Of a stretch of DNA of 64,000 nucleotides, positions 35,726 to 44,204 are shown in pieces. Each line of letters opens with the position of its first letter. Within the stretch, counting starts at the first letter, position 1. The notes beneath the pieces were generated by a model, which was given only the letters and a program-made list of their open reading frames with translations, was not told the origin of the DNA and ran no database searches. The position numbers and the translations under genes are program-made. Origin of the DNA: Dokdonella_A sp963834755 (GTDB lineage Bacteria; Pseudomonadota; Gammaproteobacteria; Xanthomonadales; Rhodanobacteraceae); NCBI GenBank assembly GCA_963834755.1, contig CAWICQ010000009.1, positions 868,001 through 932,000 of the forward strand, in the 5' to 3' direction.

Positions 35726-35980
35726 CTACTGATCGGCCGGCACCTCGAGTACCCGCACTTGACCGTCGCGGGTGAGTACCTTGATCCGATAGACCTTGCG
35801 CTTGCCCATGTCCAAGGTCTGCACCGAGAGCACTTTGCCGTTCGTGTCGTGTTGCACCTGCGCAACGGCCTCTTGCGCGCTGATCTCGCGCGCATGGGCT
35901 GCGCAGAGCGCGAATATCAGAACGAGCGACATTGAAGCTCGCAGCAGGTGAAGGAAACGTAGGGCTCGCATGTCCGGCAT
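35726..35980 (-). CDS. Small periplasmic PepSY-domain protein
   Basis: An 84-residue protein with a signal peptide (LRASMSLVLIFALCAAHA) and a single PepSY repeat (AQEAVAQVQHDTNGKVLSVQTL, then VYRIKVLTRDGQVRVLEV). PepSY domains inhibit peptidases or sense envelope conditions. Such a gene upstream of a PhoP/PhoQ pair is common in Gammaproteobacteria, which supports a sensory accessory role. An alternative start is the Met at residue 4 (35971). The gap to phoP is 173 bases. Confidence 0.78.
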   Translation of the reverse strand: MPDMRALRFLHLLRASMSLVLIFALCAAHAREISAQEAVAQVQHDTNGKVLSVQTLDMGKRKVYRIKVLTRDGQVRVLEVPADQ

Positions 35981-36124
35981 CGGAAGCTCGAGGTCCCGGC
36001 GGCGCGAATCGCCGCAGAACGCGAGGCAGTCTCTGCAGCGGGCTTTGAATTGCGGCTGAACTTACAGGCAAAGGACCGCCAGCACCCGCAGGCGCCGGCG
36101 GCGAGAACTTGGAGTAGCCGAGAA

Positions 36125-36146
36125 GCGGCGGCATGTTTGCCGCCGC
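36125..36146 (-). terminator. GC-rich hairpin downstream of the S8 peptidase
   Basis: GCGGCGGCA pairs perfectly with TGCCGCCGC around a 4-base loop, starting 18 bases after the stop codon of the minus-strand peptidase gene. No clear T-run follows, so termination may be partly Rho-dependent. Confidence 0.5.
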
Positions 36147-36163
36147 CTCGCGGAAGTTGCCGT

Positions 36164-39100
36164 CTACTGCGAGCAGCCGGTTACCTGGACATCGTCGATC
36201 GCCCAGTTCGGATTGCTGCGATGGGCGAGGCTGTCGTGACCCAGGTTGAAGCGGAATTGCACGGTCTGCCCGGCGTAGCTCTGGATGTCGGCGATCGAGT
36301 TGAGATAGGCCTGAGGATCGCCGCACCAGCCCTGATCGCCGCCGAGCGGATTGCCGAAGCCGGCCGAGATCGTGCCGTCGTACGGATCGGTCAAGAGACT
36401 GCCGGTCGGCACCTCGGTCCACGAACTGCCGCCGTTGGTCGACACTTCGAGGATTGCGCCGTCGAAGCAGCCGCCGCTGGTCGACTTGATGTTCTGCTGA
36501 TTCCAGAACTTGAGGCTCAGCGTGGTCAGATTGCTCGGCACCACGACGCTCGGCGAGATCAGCCACTGATCATTCGCATGTCCCGGTGCCGGTGCATTGG
36601 CCTGCCAGGCGTGCGTGCCGCTGTGCGAGGTCGAGCCCAGCACCCACGTATCGGTCTGGCCGCTCGCTGCCGCGTGGGTCCAACCCGGCGCACCGCTTTC
36701 CATGTCGTCGGAGAAGACCACCGTCGGCGCACTATCGACCGGGCAGTCGCCCGGCAGCGCGAGCGTGGTGAAGTCCTGCGCATTGCCGGCACTCGGCGGA
36801 TCGAATCCGTCCGCGAAGATCGTATCGGCGCCGCCGCCGACCGAACCGCTGTCGCCGCACGGGTTGCGCGCGATCACGCGCCACCAATAACGCGAACTCG
36901 AGTTGAGCGCCTGCGAGGCATCGACGGTCCAGCTGAGATTGGTCGTCTCGGTCGACGCGACGATGTTCGAGAAGCCCGCGTCGGTCGCGACTTGCACCAG
37001 ATAGCTGTAACCCTCGGTGGACGATTCCCAGGTGAACGTCGGCGTCAGCGAGACATCGGCGGCGCCGTTGCCCGGACTATCGAGTGCCGGAACTGCCGGC
37101 GTCGCATCGAACATGTTGAGATCGATATCGAGCGTCTTGGTGATCGCATCGGCGTTGCCGCTGATCGTCATCGGATAGTCGCCCGCCACGACGCTCGGAT
37201 CGCTGCCGACCGTGAGCGTCGTCGTACCCGGCGGCGTCACCGGGTTCGGATTGAACGCCGTCGTCGTTCCCGTCGGATTGCCGCTCGCGCTCATCGTGAC
37301 CGGATCGGTGAAGTCCGTGATCTGGCCGACGTTGATCGTCGCGGTGGCCTCGGAGCCCGAACACACCTGCAGCGAAGCATCCGGCGAGGTCAGCGTGAAG
37401 CTCGGCTGCTGCGAGCAGTCGTAGCAGACCAGCGCGAAGTCCTGGCTCGGACCGCCGGAGCCCGTCGCGTCGGCGCTGACGTTGGTGGCGGTCACCGTGA
37501 TCGTGATGTCGCCCGACGTGCCGGCCGGAAGGAACACGGCTTCGTAATTGTCAGCCGAATCGGCGGTGCCGCCGGTCGAGCTGAAATTGCCGGTCATATG
37601 GTTGCCGAGATAGGTCTGCCCGCCGGCCACGACCGTCAGATCCAGGTTATTGACCTGCGGGTTGCCGCTGGTCGAACCGGGTGCATCGACATACGCCATC
37701 GTGATGCGCACGGGTTTCGTCGTGTCCGCGATGCCCCACGTGTAGTTGCGCGTGTCCCCGCTCGAGGTGAACGTCTCGGACTGGTCGATGAGCACCTTCG
37801 GCGTCGCATCGAACATGAGCGTCATGTTCGGCATGCCGAAACCTTGCGTGTTGGTCGGCAGGTTGCCGTTGCCGCTGGCGCCGGTGAGATAGGTCGGATG
37901 CGCCATGAGCCACGCTTTGGCCATCGCCGGGCTCGGTGCACGAGCGCCGCCGATCTCATCGATCGTTCCGGCCGCTGCGCCCGCGCCGCCGTGCTCGATC
38001 CACCAGTACGACAGCGAGACGACGCCCGCGGTCGCCGGGGTCGAGTGGCTGGTTCCGGAGGATGCCGCGAAATCCGTCTGCGCGAATCCGCCGCCGTTGG
38101 GGCGATATTTGTCGCAGACGCCGCTGCCGTCGTAGCCCGAGTACACGCTGGCTGACGCCTGGATATGCGTCCCGGGCGCGGTGACTTCGGGCTTGATGCG
38201 ATTGCCCTGCGCGGGCCCGCGGCTCGAGAAGCTGATCGTATCCATTGCATTGTCGGCACCGCTCGGGCCGATGCCGCAGCCGTCCGTCCAGCTGCCCTGC
38301 TCGTCGCTCGGACGCTTGTTTTCGGTCGCACCGACCGTGATGACGTTCTTCGCCGTGCCGGGCGCGCCGATTGAAGAGCTGCCGGGGCCGCTGTTGCCGG
38401 CCGAGAACACGTAGATCATCGGCTGCTGGCCCGCGCCGACGTTGTCGGCATCGCGGACCGCGATGTCATAGGAGCGCGCATCGGTGTTGTACGCGCCGCC
38501 GACGGCCGCGCCCCACGAGTTGGTCGAGATCACGCCGCCGTTGACGACTTCCTGATGCGAGACGCCGGCATCGGTGTTGCCGCAATTGGAGATGTTGTAG
38601 CTGCCGCCGTCGGCAAAGATCTTGGTATGCGCGAGACGCGAGTACGGATTGATGCCGAGACCGCGCAGGTAGCCGAGATTGTCGACGTACGGGAACCCGG
38701 TGCGATTGTCGTAACCGCCGACGATGCCGGTGTTGAGATGGCCGTGGCCGTCCTGGCCGTGCGGCGCGCCGCCGCCGGTGCAGTTGAACACGGCGTTGAT
38801 GCGCGTCGTCGTGCCGTCCTCGTGATCGGTCAGCGTCAGATCGCCGGCGCCGTTGGTGACCGTGCCGTCGCCGATGCCGTCGTCCGTGACGTTGACGATC
38901 GGGTAGTCCATGAAGTTCGTCGAGAAACCGAGGTTCGACAGGAACGTGAAATAGCCCGGCGCGGCCGGGCCGCTCTGATCGGCATTGAAGTTCGCCGCGA
39001 TGATCTGATCCTGCACCTCGTCATTGCGGACGGGCTTGACGTATTCCTCGACCGCGAACACGTCGGGGAACTGCGCGAGCGTGACCAGATCCGTTTCCGC

Positions 39101-39877
39101 GACGTTGAGATGCACGGCTTCGACGCCGGCGAGATTGGCCCACGTCGCATTGGAGAGATTGCCGAGCTGCTCGATCGCAGCCTTGGTCGCCGCGTTGCCG
39201 GACCAGCTGACGACCTGCACGGTGACATCGAGCCGTGTGCCGGGGGTGAGGCCCCGTTGTACGCGATTGGCCACGGTCGTCGCGAGTTTGAAATACGGCT
39301 GATACGGGCCGATGTACTGCACCGAGGTGCCGCCTTGTGCGAGATGCGCGATCGCATCGAGCTGGCTTTGCGTCGCCTGCACGATGTACGCGTTCTCGGG
39401 CATGAACTGCACGATGCGCGCGCCGGTGTTCTTGAGCGCGGTGATCCACTCGCGCGCGATCGGGCCGATGTACTGCACGATCTGCAAGCTCGGACCGGCG
39501 TTCGGTCCGGCCTGGAACGCGGCCGGAATCGCCGGCGGCGTGCCGGCGGTATCGAGCGTGGTCGAAGTGAATTCGATCTTGTCGGAAACGACACCCTTCG
39601 ACAGCGCGCCGGCACTCTCAAGTTGATTGAGTGTCGCGCTGTCTACGCGATAGAGAGCGAACGCGCCGTAGTTGTGCAAGAGCGTCGCGCCCGACGCGTG
39701 CGCGGCGAGCGCGCCCGGTGCGAGCAGAACGCGCGACGTTCCCGCCGCGGATTTCTGTACGGAAGACTTGGTACCCGCTGGCTGGCGACTTGCCGCGCCG
39801 AGCGGATCAGAAGACGCCAGCACCGAGCCGGCGCCGACGAGTGCGACCAGAATGGCCGTCGTAATCGGTTTGCGCAT
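36164..39877 (-). CDS. Large secreted S8 (subtilisin-like) peptidase with C-terminal beta domains
   Basis: The 1237-residue protein has a signal peptide (TTAILVALVGAGSVLA), a long pro-region with I9-like repeats (VQYIGP occurs twice), and an S8 catalytic domain. The triad is visible: Asp in NVTDDGIGDG (about 332), His in GQDGHGHLNTGIVGG (about 380) and Ser in SSGTSHSTPATAG (about 610). After it come a PPC/P-like beta domain (MTGNFSSTGG..., about 740-820), Ig/Fn3-like domains (ATPAVPALDSPGNGA..., TFTWESSTEGYSYLVQVATD), the motif DTIFADGFD and a MAM/bacillopeptidase-F-like domain (DDMESGAPGWTHAAAS...WAIDDVQV). It is probably a nutrient-acquiring exoprotease. The start at 39877 begins the signal peptide; the upstream frame is not coding. 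Confidence 0.88.
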   Translation of the reverse strand: MRKPITTAILVALVGAGSVLASSDPLGAASRQPAGTKSSVQKSAAGTSRVLLAPGALAAHASGATLLHNYGAFALYRVDSATLNQLESAGALSKGVVSDKIEFTSTTLDTAGTPPAIPAAFQAGPNAGPSLQIVQYIGPIAREWITALKNTGARIVQFMPENAYIVQATQSQLDAIAHLAQGGTSVQYIGPYQPYFKLATTVANRVQRGLTPGTRLDVTVQVVSWSGNAATKAAIEQLGNLSNATWANLAGVEAVHLNVAETDLVTLAQFPDVFAVEEYVKPVRNDEVQDQIIAANFNADQSGPAAPGYFTFLSNLGFSTNFMDYPIVNVTDDGIGDGTVTNGAGDLTLTDHEDGTTTRINAVFNCTGGGAPHGQDGHGHLNTGIVGGYDNRTGFPYVDNLGYLRGLGINPYSRLAHTKIFADGGSYNISNCGNTDAGVSHQEVVNGGVISTNSWGAAVGGAYNTDARSYDIAVRDADNVGAGQQPMIYVFSAGNSGPGSSSIGAPGTAKNVITVGATENKRPSDEQGSWTDGCGIGPSGADNAMDTISFSSRGPAQGNRIKPEVTAPGTHIQASASVYSGYDGSGVCDKYRPNGGGFAQTDFAASSGTSHSTPATAGVVSLSYWWIEHGGAGAAAGTIDEIGGARAPSPAMAKAWLMAHPTYLTGASGNGNLPTNTQGFGMPNMTLMFDATPKVLIDQSETFTSSGDTRNYTWGIADTTKPVRITMAYVDAPGSTSGNPQVNNLDLTVVAGGQTYLGNHMTGNFSSTGGTADSADNYEAVFLPAGTSGDITITVTATNVSADATGSGGPSQDFALVCYDCSQQPSFTLTSPDASLQVCSGSEATATINVGQITDFTDPVTMSASGNPTGTTTAFNPNPVTPPGTTTLTVGSDPSVVAGDYPMTISGNADAITKTLDIDLNMFDATPAVPALDSPGNGAADVSLTPTFTWESSTEGYSYLVQVATDAGFSNIVASTETTNLSWTVDASQALNSSSRYWWRVIARNPCGDSGSVGGGADTIFADGFDPPSAGNAQDFTTLALPGDCPVDSAPTVVFSDDMESGAPGWTHAAASGQTDTWVLGSTSHSGTHAWQANAPAPGHANDQWLISPSVVVPSNLTTLSLKFWNQQNIKSTSGGCFDGAILEVSTNGGSSWTEVPTGSLLTDPYDGTISAGFGNPLGGDQGWCGDPQAYLNSIADIQSYAGQTVQFRFNLGHDSLAHRSNPNWAIDDVQVTGCSQ

Positions 39878-40101
39878 GATTCCCCACCACGTGAGCGACT
39901 GGAAATACTCGCGGCGCGATGTTGCATCTGGCGTTCCGCTGCCTGATGCACATCGGCGACGCACCGGAATCCGGCGCGTTCGACTCAACGCGCGCGGAAC
40001 GTCGGCAGGTCTCCCTCCGGGGCCAGACCGAACCTGCTGAATCTATGCGTTTCGGAACGGGCGGTAAATCCCCCTGGAGATGGATTCGGCGCCTCCTCCG
40101 T

Positions 40102-41016
40102 TCAGAATATTTCGGCGACGCAGCAGCGCAGGCTGCCGCCCGCTTTTTCGATCTCATCGAGCTCGACCGCAGCCAATTCGAGACCCGCCCGCTCGATCGC
40201 CGTCCGCTGCGCCGGATCGAGCGCGTCGGCGCCGCGCGCGCTCAGCCAGGCACGCTGCGGCGCCAGCGTTATCGCGTTGGCGGAGAAAGCTTTTTTCTGC
40301 TCGCGGCTCAACCAGACCACATTGCGTCCGAACGCCTTGGCGATCGCCTGCGGCACGGCCGGATCCTTGAATCCGTCCGCCGCGATCAACGCGGCGCGAC
40401 CGGCCAGCAGCGCCAATATGACATTCGCGTGATACTCACCGGCCGCGAGCTCGAAACAGAACATCAGGCGCAAACCGAACGCATCGTGCATCGCCCGCGC
40501 GCCGTCGAGGTCGCAGCGCTCGGAAAGACCGCAATAGCCGACGCCGCGCGCGCGGTCGATGACCAGCGCGCCGGTGAGCTCGGCCACGAACGCTTCGGCC
40601 GAAAGATCCAGCACGCGATAGCCGAGCGTGTCGCGAAAGAACCTCCGGATGTCCGCGCGCGCGGCTTCGCGCCGGCGCACGTCGTGACGCATGCGCCCGA
40701 CGATCAGGCAGCCGTTCGCGGTCGCGAAGACATTGTTCGGAAACATGTCATCCGGGCAATTCGCATCGCCCGGAAACGAGACGACCGGAACATCCGCGTC
40801 GAGCCTGCGCGCGAGCTCGACGTGCTGTGCGAGCGCGCGCGCCGGATCGATCTTTTGCGCGAGATCCATGTAGCGGTTGTCCATCGCGGATTCGGCGGCG
40901 AGCGTCGTGCTCGCCGGGCTCACCAGAAACGCGGCGCGCGCCGTTGCGGCTGCGCGCGCGGGATATCGATGCTCCGAATACTCGGCGAGGAATTCGTCGG
41001 GATCGGTGACGATCAT
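40102..41016 (-). CDS. Arginine deiminase-related (guanidino-modifying) enzyme
   Basis: This 304-residue protein of the amidinotransferase fold carries PDDMFPNNVFAT (substrate-binding Asp), GEYHANVILALL (catalytic His) and a Cys near the C-terminus in GGSLRCCVAEIF. These are the three catalytic positions of the ADI/DDAH/CtlX group, which hydrolyse guanidino groups or citrulline. The exact substrate is not visible. The start at 41016 is chosen because it gives the operon-typical 4-base ATGA overlap with tag; the longer version from 41061 would add 15 residues. It is cytoplasmic. Confidence 0.82.
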   Translation of the reverse strand: MIVTDPDEFLAEYSEHRYPARAAATARAAFLVSPASTTLAAESAMDNRYMDLAQKIDPARALAQHVELARRLDADVPVVSFPGDANCPDDMFPNNVFATANGCLIVGRMRHDVRRREAARADIRRFFRDTLGYRVLDLSAEAFVAELTGALVIDRARGVGYCGLSERCDLDGARAMHDAFGLRLMFCFELAAGEYHANVILALLAGRAALIAADGFKDPAVPQAIAKAFGRNVVWLSREQKKAFSANAITLAPQRAWLSARGADALDPAQRTAIERAGLELAAVELDEIEKAGGSLRCCVAEIF

Positions 41017-41609
41017 GGCCGCGTTCGCGTCGGCCGCGAGCGCGCCGTGTAGCGAAAGCAACTCACGAGGTGATCGTTGACCATGCCGGTCGCCTGCATG
41101 AATGCGTAGCAGATCGTCGAGCCGACGAAACGGAACCCGCGCTTGGCGAGCACTTTGCTCATGCGATCGGAAATCGCCGTCGTAGCCGGTACATCAGTGC
41201 CCTTGCGCCACGCATTCTTCACCGGTTTGCCGCCGACGAAAGACCACAGGAACGCATCGAGACTGCCGTGCTCGTCGATCGCTCTGAGCGCCGCGCGCGC
41301 GTTGTCGCGCACCGAAGTGATCTTCATGCGATTGCGGATCAGGCCGGCATCGCAAAGCAAGGTTTCGATGCGGCGATCGGTGAGTCTCGCGCAGCGTTCG
41401 ATATCGAAAGCGGCGAACGCATGTCGATAATTCTCGCGCTTGTCGAGCACCGTACGCCAGGAGAGTCCCGCCTGCGCGCCTTCCAGGCACAGGAATTCGA
41501 ACAATGCGCGATCGTCGTGCAGCGGCACGCCCCATTCGGTGTCGTGATAGGCGCGCATGCCGTCGCTGGACGCGGCCCAGCTGCAGCGTGGTCGAAGGTC
41601 TTCGCGCAT
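41013..41609 (-). CDS. tag: DNA-3-methyladenine glycosylase I
   Basis: The 198-residue enzyme removes 3-methyladenine from alkylated DNA. Zinc ligands characteristic of TAG are present: Cys in RPRCSWAAS, His in YHDTEWGVPLHDD, and His and Cys in MVNDHLVSCFRY. GLSWRTVLDKRENYRHAF and VGGKPVKNAW are strongly conserved helix-hairpin-helix-fold segments. The start at 41609 (MREDLRPRC) matches the family length. It overlaps the next gene by 4 bases. Confidence 0.95.
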   Translation of the reverse strand: MREDLRPRCSWAASSDGMRAYHDTEWGVPLHDDRALFEFLCLEGAQAGLSWRTVLDKRENYRHAFAAFDIERCARLTDRRIETLLCDAGLIRNRMKITSVRDNARAALRAIDEHGSLDAFLWSFVGGKPVKNAWRKGTDVPATTAISDRMSKVLAKRGFRFVGSTICYAFMQATGMVNDHLVSCFRYTARSRPTRTRP

Positions 41610-41655
41610 CGTTGTGCTCCGTACCTCGTGCGTATGATAAAGGCCTTCGCGCGCC

Positions 41656-42573
41656 GTGCCGCGCATCCGGCTGTCGCTCGTGACTCTTGCCCCTGCGCCA
41701 CGCAACGCCGCGCTGATCGCGCTCGCCCTGCTCACGCTGATCTGGAGCTACAACTGGATCGTCATGAAGCAGGCGCTGCAGTTCTGCGGGCCGTTCTCGT
41801 TTTCCGCGCTGCGTTACGCATTCGGCAGCTGCGTCTTGTTTCTCGCGCTTGTCGTCCGTCGCGAGCCGCTGAAGCCGCCGCCGCTCATCGAAACCGCGCT
41901 GATCGGCATCGCGCAGACCGCCGGATTCCAGGCGCTGGTGCAGTGGGCGCTCGTCAACGGCGGCGCCGGCAAAACCGCGCTGCTCGCCTACACGATGCCG
42001 TTCTGGGTCGTTCTGCTGGCGTGGCTGCTGCTCGCCGAGCGGCCCGGACCGCGGCAGTGGCTCGGCCTCGCGGCGGCCGCTATCGGGCTCGTGCTGATCA
42101 TCGATCCGTGGCGCGGCCTCGGCGGCGCACGAAGCGCGTGGCTCGCGATCGCGGGCGGCGTCTGCTGGGCGATCGGCGTCGTGCTTTCGAAACGGCTGTT
42201 CCAGAGGACCCGCGTCGGCGCGTTGTCGCTGACGGCCTGGCAGATGCTGATCGGCACCGTGTTACTGATCGTGATTGCCTTGCTCGTGCACGAACGCGCG
42301 ATCGACTGGACGCCGTGGTTCGTCGGCGCGCTCGCTTACAACGCGGTGCTGTCGTCCGGTCTCGCCTGGCTGATGTGGTCGTTCGTGGTCGAGCGGTTGC
42401 CGGCGAACGTTGCGGGACTATCGAGCCTGGTCATTCCGCTCGCGGGCATCGGATTCGCGTGGCTCCTGCTCGGCGAGCGACCTTCGCTGCTCGAAGCGTG
42501 CGGCATCGTGTTGATCGCGAGCGCGCTGGCTATCGTCAATCTGCGCCGCGCGCCCAAACCGTTGCCGGGCTAG
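41656..42573 (+). CDS. EamA/DMT-family transporter
   Basis: A 305-residue membrane protein with ten hydrophobic helices in two EamA repeats (about 15-140 and 155-295). Typical stretches are LLTLIWSYNWIVMKQAL, WQMLIGTVLLIVIALL and VIPLAGIGFAWLLLGERPSLLEACGI. Such proteins export metabolites or amino acids; the substrate is unknown. The start is a GTG at 41656, with another GTG at 41680 possible. The tag and EamA genes are divergent with 46 bases between. The stop codon shares bases with the stop of the converging DUF2214 gene. Confidence 0.88.
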   Translation: MPRIRLSLVTLAPAPRNAALIALALLTLIWSYNWIVMKQALQFCGPFSFSALRYAFGSCVLFLALVVRREPLKPPPLIETALIGIAQTAGFQALVQWALVNGGAGKTALLAYTMPFWVVLLAWLLLAERPGPRQWLGLAAAAIGLVLIIDPWRGLGGARSAWLAIAGGVCWAIGVVLSKRLFQRTRVGALSLTAWQMLIGTVLLIVIALLVHERAIDWTPWFVGALAYNAVLSSGLAWLMWSFVVERLPANVAGLSSLVIPLAGIGFAWLLLGERPSLLEACGIVLIASALAIVNLRRAPKPLPG

Positions 42574-43019
42574 GCCAGGCCGCGCGCCATGATCACCGCC
42601 GCGAGCGGAATCAGCGCGACCAGATGCAACTCGATCATGATCCAGCGGCGCGCGCGCTTCCATTCCGTTTCGGCGACGCGGAACGAGGCATCTTTTCGAC
42701 GCGCCTTGCGCCAGCGCAGGAACATCAACGTCGGCGCAATCGAGATCAGGCCGACCAGCACGAAGAGACCGATCTTCACATGAAACGCCGGATTGTGCGC
42801 GTAGAACGCCCAGCCCTTGATGCCGAACGCAGCGCGTAGCGCACCGGTCACGAGCACGATGCCCGCGCTCATGCCGAAGCCGGCGTCTGCGCTCGCGAGC
42901 CGTTCGACGTCCACGCTCGCCGCGCCGGCGCGCAGCAGCGTCCATTCCTTGGCCAGGAACCAGATCAGCGTGAAGATCGCGCCAAAATGCAGGTAAGCGA
43001 GGATCGCGTCAGTCCACAT
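42570..43019 (-). CDS. DUF2214 family membrane protein
   Basis: This 149-residue protein has four hydrophobic segments (near 5-25, 48-68, 78-100 and 124-147). Conserved features are AILAYLHFGAIFTLIWFLAKEW at the N-terminus and GIKGWAFYAHNPAFHVKIGLF, which match DUF2214 as I know it; the His and Asn residues may matter for function. The family function is unknown. The gene converges on the transporter, with overlapping stop codons. Confidence 0.83.
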   Translation of the reverse strand: MWTDAILAYLHFGAIFTLIWFLAKEWTLLRAGAASVDVERLASADAGFGMSAGIVLVTGALRAAFGIKGWAFYAHNPAFHVKIGLFVLVGLISIAPTLMFLRWRKARRKDASFRVAETEWKRARRWIMIELHLVALIPLAAVIMARGLA

Positions 43020-43097
43020 GGGTGCCTCGTATCGCTTCGTTGGTGCAGGCTTTCGTGAGCAGTGCGGCCAAGGATTATCACTTCTTGATTCTGGCGA

Positions 43098-44070
43098 TCA
43101 TCGAAGATCGCAAAAATAACTCTCGAGATCGACATTGCCGCCGGACAGGATCACGCCGACGCGCCGACCCGCAAAATGCTCGCGTTGTTTCAACACCGCC
43201 GCGAGCGCGATCGCGCTGGACGGCTCGACGACGAGCTTCATGCGCTCGAAGATGAGCCTCATCGCGGCGATCGTGTCGCGATCCGCGATCGGCAATACGG
43301 TGACCTCGTATTTTCTCATGAGATCGAAGTTGATCTGCCCGATCAGGCCGCGCAAGCCGTCGCAGATCGTGTCCGGCGCGAGCTCGCGCACGCGCTCGCC
43401 GCGACGCAGCGATTCGTACGCATCGGCCGCGCCTTCGGGTTCCGCGCCGTAAACGCGCATGCCGGGGAGCTGCGTGTGCGCGACGATCGCGCTGCCGCTG
43501 ATGAGGCCGCCGCCGCCGAGCGGCGTGACGAGCGCATCGATGCGACCGACCTCGCGAATCAATTCGAGCGCTGCGGTGCCCTGGCCCGCGATGACTTCGG
43601 GCGTGGTGAACGGATGCACCAGCGTTCCGCCGGTTTCGGCGACGAGTTTCTCGGCCGCGGCCTCGCGCGCAGCCATCGTCGGCGCGCACAGGTGCAGGGT
43701 CGCGCCGTACGCTTCGATCGCCGCGACTTTGGTCCGCACCGCACCTTGCGGCACGACCACGTGCGCCGGAATTCCGCGCGTCTTCGCCGCAAGCGCGACC
43801 GCGGCGCCGTGATTTCCGGACGAATGCGTCACGACGCCGCGCGCCGCGACATCGGACGGCAGCGCCCACACCGCGTTGCAAGCGCCGCGAAACTTGAACG
43901 CGCCGACGCGCTGCAGGTTCTCGCACTTGAACAGGAGCTCGGCACCGGCGAGCGCATCGATCGAGTGCGCACGAGCGCACGGGCGTGCGCTGCGCGTGCG
44001 GCGCGATGCGCGCCGCGGCAGCCTCGACGGCGGCGAAGTCGGGCAGGACCGGAGTCGACAGCGAAGTCAT
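43098..44070 (-). pseudogene. Threonine dehydratase / serine racemase-like enzyme, single frameshift
   Basis: The N-terminus starts at 44070 (MTSLSTPVLPDFAAVEAAAARI, then QRTPVRSCALD). From about 43960 the coding frame shifts and continues LAGAELLFKCENLQRVGAFKFRGACNAVW to the stop at 43098. This includes the PLP Lys (FKFRGA), the substrate loop SSGNHGAAVA and the phosphate loop PLGGGGLISG. The total is about 324 residues, without the ACT regulatory domain, so it fits catabolic threonine dehydratases or serine racemases. At the break the sequence reads CTCGATCGATGCG, where one added base or removal of a 4-base GATC duplication restores the frame. Because the whole fold is otherwise intact, a sequence error is the better explanation. 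Confidence 0.82.
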
Positions 44071-44204
44071 TCGGGTCGGAGCGTATGCGGGTTTTCGAAC
44101 TTATGCGGGTTTCATAACAGATCGTAAAACGCTGCGCTGCACGATACACGCGGCCGCGTGACGCATGCTAGCCTGCCGCAAGTCATTCCTCCGTGTCCTC
44201 ACCG

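Noticed and set aside
36050..38155. A 701-codon plus-strand frame
   Set aside because: Arg/Ile/Gly-rich shadow of the S8 peptidase, which carries a full catalytic triad on the other strand.
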